29,196 bases of DNA, taken from the NCBI RefSeq assembly GCF_035306705.1, contig NZ_DATGNO010000056.1, positions 1-29,196 on the forward strand. Reading direction: 5' to 3'. The stretch's first letter is position 1; each line of letters starts with the position of its first letter. Positions 1 through 5,562 of this stretch are shown piece by piece. The notes below the pieces were generated by a model. It had not been told where the DNA came from and did not search any database. It saw nothing but the letters and a program-made list of their open reading frames with translations. The DNA comes from Xanthomarina sp035306705 (lineage in GTDB: Bacteria > Bacteroidota > Bacteroidia > Flavobacteriales > Flavobacteriaceae). The translations under genes were made by a program, and so were the position numbers.

Positions 1-36
1 TTAAAAAGAAAATTGAAATCACAGATGAGTAATTTC
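1..36 (-). terminator. Intrinsic terminator, expression platform of the SAM-I riboswitch
   Basis: On the minus strand, GAAATTAC (36-29) pairs with GTGATTTC (22-15) around a 6-nt loop, with one G-U pair. A T-rich tail (positions 14-1) follows. It lies 7 nt after the P1 3' arm, which is where an S-box expression platform normally sits. SAM binding would therefore lead to premature termination (inference). Confidence 0.75.
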
Positions 37-42
37 GTTTGA

Positions 43-164
43 GTTATCTATCCAATATTTCGATAAATGAATCGAAAATTAAGTAGAATTTAGCACCTTC
101 ATAGTATAGAACTAAGGGTTGCTAAGGCTTCAGCGGGTCTAATCCCTCCACCTTTCTTGATAAC
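43..164 (-). ncRNA. SAM-I (S-box) riboswitch aptamer for a gene beyond the left edge
   Basis: Read on the minus strand, this segment has the hallmark S-box blocks in order: GTTATCAAGA (P1 5' arm and start of P2), GGTGGAGGG (plus 144-152), GACCC, CCTTAGCAACC, and GGTGCTAAATTC (plus 86-97). P1 closes as GTTATC (164-159) with GATAAC (48-43). P4 is the hairpin TTTCGAT/ATCGAAA (58-77). P3 is the short stem between GCAACC and GGTGCTAA. The 122-nt length matches known S-box aptamers. The family binds S-adenosylmethionine and turns genes off when SAM is plentiful. The controlled gene lies left of position 1 and is probably a methionine biosynthesis gene, but it cannot be seen. Confidence 0.93.
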
Positions 165-194
165 ATTTCAGTAAGTTTTTGAACTTTGTGAGTG

Positions 195-226
195 CAAATA
201 TTGCGTTAGAAAATGTTATAAACCAA
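195..226 (-). promoter_or_regulatory. Promoter of the SAM-I-controlled transcript
   Basis: Minus strand: TTG (226-224), 21-nt spacer, AATATTTG (202-195), close to the Bacteroidota consensus TTG-N17-23-TAnnTTTG. The first box base deviates. The predicted start lies about 25 nt upstream of the S-box P1 arm, which fits a riboswitch leader. Confidence 0.6.
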
Positions 227-275
227 ATTATTTGCTAAAAAAATTAAAAATAATATACAATCGATTTAATTTTTC

Positions 276-283
276 TACATTTG
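276..283 (+). promoter_or_regulatory. metK promoter -7 box
   Basis: TACATTTG is a perfect Bacteroidota TAnnTTTG box. A start 6-8 nt downstream falls at about 290, just before the first base of the SAM-II-like aptamer (296). A clear TTG -33 element is not visible in this A/T-rich stretch. Confidence 0.65.
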
Positions 284-295
284 CAATTCAATATC

Positions 296-346
296 AAGAG
301 GAAAAATTTGTCTGATTGCAACCTCTTTAAAAAAATGCTAAAGCAG
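296..346 (+). ncRNA. SAM-II-type riboswitch in the metK leader
   Basis: AAGAGG (296-301) pairs with CCTCTT (322-327) to form P1. The loop carries ATTTG and ATTGCA just before the P1 3' arm. An A-rich linker follows, then ATGCTAAAGCAG (335-346). This order (P1 arm, AUUUG, UUGCA, P1 arm, A-rich linker, GCUAAA) matches the SAM-II pseudoknot as I recall it from the alphaproteobacterial metA/metX RNAs. Loop CTG (312-314) can pair with CAG (344-346), the position of the pseudoknot helix. The family senses SAM, the product of the downstream enzyme. The aptamer lies 74 nt from the start codon, farther than usual for SAM-II. The family call rests on motif memory, not on a covariance search. Confidence 0.75.
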
Positions 347-419
347 TAAATCTCTACTCCTCTAGCAACTTGCAATCGCATTAAGATTTCGTATTTAACC
401 GTTTAAAAAACAAGTAATT

Positions 420-1709
420 ATGCCTTATTTATTTACTTCTGAAAGTGTTTCAGAAGGACATCCAGATAAAATAGCAGACCAAATTAGCGATGCTCTAATT
501 GATCATTTTTTAGCGTTCGACAAAGATGCAAAAGTAGCTTGCGAAACCTTAGTTACAACAGGTCAGGTTGTATTGGCTGGGGAAGTAAAATCGAACACCT
601 ATTTAGATGTACAGAAAATTGCCAGAGATACCATTAACAGAATTGGATACACAAAAAGTGCCTATATGTTTGATGGGAATTCTTGTGGTGTTTTTTCTGC
701 CATTCACGAACAATCTGAAGATATCAATCGTGGGGTAGATAGAGCCAACAAAGAAGAACAAGGCGCAGGAGACCAAGGAATGATGTTTGGTTACGCCACA
801 AATGAAACTGAAAACTATATGCCTTTGGCCTTAGATCTTGCACATAGAATGATGTTTGAACTAGCCAAATTACGTAGAGAAAATAAAGACATCACCTATT
901 TAAGACCAGATTCCAAAAGTCAGGTAACCATAGAGTACAGCGATGATAATGTGCCTCAACGTATTGAAGCTATTGTAATTTCTACACAACATGACGATTT
1001 TGTGAAACCAAAATCGAATTCTAAAAAAGATGTGACCGTAGCGGACGAGGCTATGTTATCTAAAATTAGAAAAGACATTGTGGATATTTTAATTCCAAGA
1101 GTGATAGCTTCTCTCCCAGAAAACATTCAAGTACTGTTTACAGACAATATTAAGTATCACATCAACCCTACTGGAAAATTTGTTATTGGTGGACCTCATG
1201 GAGATACGGGACTAACAGGAAGAAAAATTATTGTAGACACGTATGGCGGAAAAGGTGCTCATGGTGGAGGTGCTTTTTCTGGAAAGGATCCGAGTAAAGT
1301 AGATAGAAGTGCTGCTTATGCTACCAGACATATTGCAAAAAACTTGGTTGCTGCAGGAGTATGCAATGAAGTTCTAGTTCAAGTAAGCTATGCCATTGGT
1401 GTGGCAGAACCAACTTCCATTTATATTGATACGTTTGGTACCTGTGAATTTAATATGACAGATGGTGAGATAGCTGAAAAAGTAACTGAAATTTTCGATA
1501 TGCGCCCAGCTGCCATTGAAAAGCGTTTAAATTTACGTCAGCCTATGTATAGCGAAACAGCTGCTTATGGCCATATGGGAAGAAAAAACGAAAAGGTTAC
1601 CAAAACGTTTGAGCAAATTAACGGAAGAATGAAAAAAGTAGAAGTCGAATTATTCACATGGGAGAAACTAGACTATGTAGATAAGGTGAAAGCCGCTTTT
1701 GGAGTATAA
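420..1709 (+). CDS. metK: S-adenosylmethionine synthase
   Basis: Cytosolic enzyme that makes S-adenosylmethionine from methionine and ATP, releasing Pi and PPi. The 429-residue product starts MPYLFTSESVSEGHPDK and shows the family signatures: SEGHPDKIADQISDA near the N-terminus, GAGDQGMMFGYA in the middle domain, GGPHGDTGLTGRK, and the glycine-rich GGGAFSGKDPSKVDRSAAY that binds ATP phosphates and metal. Its length is slightly above the common 380-420. It stands alone, with its own promoter, a SAM-II-like riboswitch in a leader of about 130 nt, and a strong terminator just after the stop. The leader predicts feedback repression by its own product. Identity is secure. Confidence 0.98.
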   Translation: MPYLFTSESVSEGHPDKIADQISDALIDHFLAFDKDAKVACETLVTTGQVVLAGEVKSNTYLDVQKIARDTINRIGYTKSAYMFDGNSCGVFSAIHEQSEDINRGVDRANKEEQGAGDQGMMFGYATNETENYMPLALDLAHRMMFELAKLRRENKDITYLRPDSKSQVTIEYSDDNVPQRIEAIVISTQHDDFVKPKSNSKKDVTVADEAMLSKIRKDIVDILIPRVIASLPENIQVLFTDNIKYHINPTGKFVIGGPHGDTGLTGRKIIVDTYGGKGAHGGGAFSGKDPSKVDRSAAYATRHIAKNLVAAGVCNEVLVQVSYAIGVAEPTSIYIDTFGTCEFNMTDGEIAEKVTEIFDMRPAAIEKRLNLRQPMYSETAAYGHMGRKNEKVTKTFEQINGRMKKVEVELFTWEKLDYVDKVKAAFGV

Positions 1710-1737
1710 GCTAAATCGTTTAGAAAATAATTTAAAG

Positions 1738-1772
1738 AAGCCTCGAAACTTATGTTTTGGGGCTTTTTGTTT
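1738..1772 (+). terminator. metK rho-independent terminator
   Basis: AAGCCTCGAAAC (1738-1749) pairs over 12 bp, with two G-U pairs, with GTTTTGGGGCTT (1754-1765) around a TTAT loop. A T-rich tail follows. It lies 29 nt after the metK stop. Confidence 0.9.
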
Positions 1773-1825
1773 GAAAGAATTTAATTTTGGAAAATATACT
1801 TAAATTAATTGAGCAAATCTTATAC

Positions 1826-1880
1826 CGTATGGACAATCGCGTACGGACAAGTCACGTACGGACAAATCGCGACTTGTCCC
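1826..1880. repeat. Three tandem ~15-nt units ending in a hairpin
   Basis: CGTATGGACAATCG (1826-1839), CGTACGGACAAGTCA (1840-1854) and CGTACGGACAAATCG (1855-1869) are consecutive near-copies. GGACAAGTC (1845-1853) is then answered by its exact reverse complement GACTTGTCC (1871-1879). The GC content is much higher than the surrounding spacer. No ORF covers it. Confidence 0.75.
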
Positions 1881-1992
1881 CACACCAACATTCCAACAAT
1901 CCTTCAACCTGATCTGGATGAACTGTGTTGAACCTTTTCCACACTTCGTGAAAATGAAAAATCAAACTGCCCTAAAGTTTATTTTCTATTTC

Positions 1993-2030
1993 ATAAAATA
2001 TGATTTTGAGTAAACTGACGCATATTTTAT
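1993..2030. repeat. 10-bp inverted repeat
   Basis: ATAAAATATG (1993-2002) is perfectly complementary to CATATTTTAT (2021-2030) across an 18-nt loop. It lies beyond the tRNA-Tyr terminator on the minus strand. The role is unknown and it may be a backup terminator. Confidence 0.5.
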
Positions 2031-2033
2031 AAA

Positions 2034-2066
2034 ATAAAAAATCCACACGTCCGTGTGGATTTTTTG
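2034..2066 (-). terminator. Terminator of tRNA-Tyr
   Basis: ATCCACAC-GTCC-GTGTGGAT (2041-2060) is a perfect 8-bp stem with a tetraloop. On the minus strand it is followed by a T-rich tract, and on the plus strand by six Ts, so it could work in both directions. It sits about 15 nt past the tRNA 3' end. Confidence 0.8.
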
Positions 2067-2074
2067 AATTAAAG

Positions 2075-2156
<82 letters not shown>

Positions 2157-2167
2157 AAAACCGAGTG

Positions 2168-2175
2168 CAAATATA
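2168..2175 (-). promoter_or_regulatory. tRNA-Tyr promoter box
   Basis: On the minus strand TATATTTG is a perfect TAnnTTTG box. It lies 11 nt upstream of the mature tRNA 5' end, leaving a very short 5' leader. Confidence 0.65.
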
Positions 2176-2232
2176 TTATAGTTTTTAATCTTTTGTAAAT
2201 AAAATGAGGAAAAATTTAGTCTTAAAATTTAA

Positions 2233-2274
2233 AAAACTCATAATGACATGTTTAGTCATGTCATTATGAGTTTT
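2233..2274 (-). terminator. Long palindromic terminator of the M28 peptidase gene
   Basis: AAAACTCATAATGACATG (2233-2250) is perfectly complementary over 18 bp to CATGTCATTATGAGTTTT (2257-2274), with a 6-nt loop. On the minus strand it is followed by TTTTTTAAATTTT. It lies 65 nt after the peptidase stop. The stem is unusually long and AT-rich for a simple terminator. Confidence 0.7.
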
Positions 2275-2339
2275 AAATGATGTTTTTTATATAAAAACAG
2301 CTTCGTTTTAAACTGTATTTACAAAAAAGCAACCCTTAC

Positions 2340-3896
2340 TTAGTTTAATCCACCTTTTCTTTCTGGCGAACGTGGCTTTGGCCAAGTACGTGGTTCTCCT
2401 GTTTTAGCATCTATTGGTAAAACAATTTGCTCTGTAGAAGTTCTATTTGGATCTTCGCAAGCCATGTACACTAAAATAGCTGTTAGTATGGCATTGCTTC
2501 TTACATCGTCAAAAACAATTTTATCGTAAGTATCTCTGTTAGTATGCCAAGTATAGTTCCAATAAGACCAATTTAATGAGCTTAAGTTAAAAGCTGGAGC
2601 TCCTGCTGCTAGAAACGAAGCATTATCCGATCCACCCCCACTTGGAGACCCTGGGAATTCCGTTTTAATGTGCTTGCTAATGTCTTTTGGAACTGGTGCC
2701 AACCATCTAGATATAAAGTCGTAAGAATGCAGGAATCCGGCTCCTGAAAGGTCTACAACACGACCAGTCCCGTTATCCTGATTAAATACAGCTTGGATAT
2801 TGTTTATAATTTCTGGGTGATCTTCAACAAAAGCCCTTGAACCATTTAAACCTTGTTCTTCACTTCCCCAATGACCAACTAAAATGGTGCGTTTTGGATT
2901 TGGATATACTTTTTTAAGAATTCGCATGGCCTCCATCATGACTAAAGTTCCAGTACCATTATCTGTTGCTCCTGTTCCGCCATCCCAAGAATCGAAATGT
3001 GCTGAAAGTATCACGTATTCCTCTGGTTTCTCTGTTCCTTTTATTTCAGCAATGGTATTTAAAGTTGGTGCAACCCCTAAATCCTTAGATTCTGCAATAA
3101 TTCTAACTACTGGTTTATTTCCATATTCCACCAATCTGTACAGCATGGTATAATCTTCTAATTCAATATCTACCGTTGGGATTTTTTTCGTTCTTGCAGC
3201 AAAAATTTTATTTGAACCAAATGCTTTCGACCAATACGAAGAGATGATTCCTGCAGCTCCGGCATCTTCTAAAGCTTTATCAATTTCTCTAAAACCATAT
3301 CCTGTTCGTTTTATATTGGCATACCATTCTTTTGTTAAAGAATCTCTGTCTTTTTTCATTTTTTCGAAAGATTCCTCTGTGGCAAACTCCTCCCAATTAT
3401 AATCTGGTCGTCCTGTTGGCTGATAGATAGAAGTCATAACTAATTTGCCTTTAATTGTTGTCATCCATTTCGCAAATTCTAAAGAATCCTTTACTGTAGG
3501 AATAATAACCACTTCTGCAGTAACGCCTTTAGATTTTGTACTAGGACTCCAAGCCAATTGCATCCCAGCTAAGCTATGTACTCTTGGCTCTAACATATCA
3601 ATATGCGAGATACCTCTTTCCCAAGCTTTCCACTCTCCCCATTTTTCATTTCTGGCAGAGATGCCCCATTTCGAGTATTTTGCAACAGCCCAATCATTTG
3701 CTTGTTGCATTTGAGGTGTTCCAACCAATCTTGGTCCAATAACATCCATTAGTTCATGGCCCAAAATTTCTAATTGCGAATTGTTTGTGGCTTCCTCAAT
3801 AATGTTTTTTACAACGGTATCTGTTTCTTGCGCCTGTAAATGAAATGTAAAGAGCGACAAAAAAAAGATCAATAATAAATGACTTGTTGTTCTCAT
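2340..3896 (-). CDS. Secreted M28-family metallopeptidase (carboxypeptidase Q-like)
   Basis: Exported zinc peptidase of 518 residues. Residues 1-22 form a signal peptide ending in LQAQ. A PA-like domain (roughly 120-270) precedes the M28 catalytic domain. The two-zinc site can be assigned: H300 in SAHFDSW, bridging D312 in ATDNGTG, catalytic/ligand E346-E347 in GSEEQGLNG, D374 in NQDNGTG, and H451 in TWHTNRD. GGGSDNASF (421-428) is a typical M28 substrate-side loop. Members cut amino acids or dipeptides from peptide ends in the periplasm or outside the cell. The gene appears monocistronic, with the tRNA-Tyr gene downstream. The exact substrate cannot be read from sequence. Confidence 0.92.
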   Translation of the reverse strand: MRTTSHLLLIFFLSLFTFHLQAQETDTVVKNIIEEATNNSQLEILGHELMDVIGPRLVGTPQMQQANDWAVAKYSKWGISARNEKWGEWKAWERGISHIDMLEPRVHSLAGMQLAWSPSTKSKGVTAEVVIIPTVKDSLEFAKWMTTIKGKLVMTSIYQPTGRPDYNWEEFATEESFEKMKKDRDSLTKEWYANIKRTGYGFREIDKALEDAGAAGIISSYWSKAFGSNKIFAARTKKIPTVDIELEDYTMLYRLVEYGNKPVVRIIAESKDLGVAPTLNTIAEIKGTEKPEEYVILSAHFDSWDGGTGATDNGTGTLVMMEAMRILKKVYPNPKRTILVGHWGSEEQGLNGSRAFVEDHPEIINNIQAVFNQDNGTGRVVDLSGAGFLHSYDFISRWLAPVPKDISKHIKTEFPGSPSGGGSDNASFLAAGAPAFNLSSLNWSYWNYTWHTNRDTYDKIVFDDVRSNAILTAILVYMACEDPNRTSTEQIVLPIDAKTGEPRTWPKPRSPERKGGLN

Positions 3897-4100
3897 AATA
3901 AGTTTTTAAAAGTTAATTTTTTGAAGAAAACAAAATACAATTTTTTAACTGAACCTCATTTGATTTTAAGAGGACTTTCACATATTAAAATTTAAATGAA
4001 ATCTAGTTTCATACACCATATCGAACCAAATATTTTAATTGTATCTGTATATCGAATTTAATCTTAAAACTAAATGGAATTTCGTACATTTCAATTCACA

Positions 4101-4880
4101 ATGAAAACATTTTTTTATATTCTATTTCTCATTTCTTTTTCCTCTTTTGGACAAGAACCTATAGAAACCACTTTTGTCTCCAAGAGTCCTTTTGAAGCTG
4201 ATACGGTTATAGGTATTGACAATTTTGGAACGATCTATTTTATTAAGAAAAATACGCTTTACAAACTAGATGAAGACGGAAAATACTCATACAGCAATGT
4301 GCAATTTGGAAAGATTACTTCGGCAAATAGCTTTAACCCTTTAAAAGTAACAATTTTTTACGAAGATTTTAATACAGCTTTCATTTTAGACAATCGGTTT
4401 GCCGAAATTCTTAAAGTAGATTTCAGCACATTGGAATATTACAAAAACGTGTCTTTTGTCTCCACAGCAAACGATAATGCCTTATGGGTTTTTAATGAAG
4501 ACATCCAGCAATTAGAACTTTTTGATTATAAATCGAATAAAAACAGAGCCACAACTCTACCTACACAATCTAAGGTTTTGGATTTAAAAAGCAATTATAA
4601 TTATGCTTGGTTACTTACTGAAAAATTTCTTTATAAGTACAACTACTTTGGAAGCTTGGTGTATAAAATGGAAAATATAGGTTACACATCTCTAGTTGAA
4701 AGCAATGATAAAATTTTTCTGATAAAAAATAACAGGCTTTCATATTTTAACGAATTGGAGAAAGCTTATCAATTAATTGAAACCCCTGAATTGTTGACAA
4801 AACAGTTTTTAGTAACCAACGAAACCTTGTATATTTACGATTCTAAATTTTTACATAAATTCCAACTAAACAATAAATAA
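4101..4880 (+). CDS. Exported beta-rich protein of unknown function
   Basis: I do not recognise a named family. The preferred start is the ATG at 4101, because MKTFFYILFLISFSSFGQ is then a clean N-terminal signal peptide. The upstream ATG at 4074 would add nine residues before it. The mature part (about 240 residues) alternates short hydrophobic strands with polar turns (for example GTIYFIKKNTLYKLDEDG and KIFLIKNNRLSYFNEL). These short repeats suggest a propeller-like or all-beta fold, but this is inference. It ends 2 nt before the deoxynucleoside kinase start, so the two are almost certainly co-transcribed, although an exported protein and a cytosolic kinase need not share a pathway. Confidence 0.8.
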   Translation: MKTFFYILFLISFSSFGQEPIETTFVSKSPFEADTVIGIDNFGTIYFIKKNTLYKLDEDGKYSYSNVQFGKITSANSFNPLKVTIFYEDFNTAFILDNRFAEILKVDFSTLEYYKNVSFVSTANDNALWVFNEDIQQLELFDYKSNKNRATTLPTQSKVLDLKSNYNYAWLLTEKFLYKYNYFGSLVYKMENIGYTSLVESNDKIFLIKNNRLSYFNELEKAYQLIETPELLTKQFLVTNETLYIYDSKFLHKFQLNNK

Positions 4881-4882
4881 TT

Positions 4883-5497
4883 ATGCACGTTGCTATAGCC
4901 GGAAACATTGGTGCTGGTAAAACCACCCTAACAAAATTGCTTGCTAAACATTACAATTGGGAATCGCAATTAGAAGATGTTGTGGACAACCCGTACCTAG
5001 ATGATTTTTACAACCAAATGGAACGTTGGAGTTTTAATTTACAAGTGTACTTTTTGAATAGTAGATTTCGACAAGTATCTCAAATACGTGAAAGTGGTAA
5101 GGATATTATTCAAGATAGAACCATTTATGAAGATGCGCATATTTTTGCACCCAATCTTCATGCCATGGGTTTAATGACCAATCGCGATTTTGAAAATTAC
5201 CGTTCCTTATTCGATTTAATGGAATCTTTTGTTCAAGGTCCAGATTTATTGATCTATTTACGAAGTTCTATTTCTAATTTAGTGTCTCAAATCCATAAAA
5301 GAGGTCGTGAATACGAAAACTCTATTAGCATTGATTATTTAAGTAGATTGAATGAGCGTTACGAAGCATGGATACATGGTTACGACAAAGGAAATCTTTT
5401 AATTATTGATGTAGACAATTTAGATTTTGTTGCTAATCCAGAAGATTTAGGAAGCATTATAAATAGAATTGACGCTGAGATTCATGGTTTGTTTTAA
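4883..5497 (+). CDS. Deoxynucleoside kinase (dAK/dGK/dCK family)
   Basis: Cytosolic salvage enzyme that phosphorylates deoxynucleosides at the 5' position using ATP. The 204 residues show the P-loop GNIGAGKTT (7-15), the substrate-side segment ERWSFNLQVYFLNSR (47-61), the QDRTIYEDAHIFA motif with the DR pair (78-79), and a LID region with KRGREYE. Length and motifs fit the bacterial deoxyadenosine/deoxyguanosine kinase group. The base preference cannot be decided here. It follows the exported protein by 2 nt and ends just before a bidirectional terminator. It fits the nucleoside transporter, thyA and DHFR found elsewhere in the window. Confidence 0.93.
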   Translation: MHVAIAGNIGAGKTTLTKLLAKHYNWESQLEDVVDNPYLDDFYNQMERWSFNLQVYFLNSRFRQVSQIRESGKDIIQDRTIYEDAHIFAPNLHAMGLMTNRDFENYRSLFDLMESFVQGPDLLIYLRSSISNLVSQIHKRGREYENSISIDYLSRLNERYEAWIHGYDKGNLLIIDVDNLDFVANPEDLGSIINRIDAEIHGLF

Positions 5498-5514
5498 CCG
5501 CCACTTGATACCAT

Positions 5515-5545
5515 AAAAAAACCACGCTTGATGCGTGGTTTTTTT
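5515..5545. terminator. Bidirectional terminator between convergent genes
   Basis: AACCACGC-TTGAT-GCGTGGTT (5520-5540) is flanked by A6 on the left and T5 on the right, so it has a T tract on both strands. It serves the deoxynucleoside kinase (plus, ends 5497) and hppA (minus, ends 5563). Confidence 0.92.
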
Positions 5546-5562
5546 ATAGATACTTGTGTGTT

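Noticed and set aside
1..420. Possible short ORFs in the metK upstream region
   Set aside because: The region is filled by riboswitches and promoters. No frame has a plausible start and composition.
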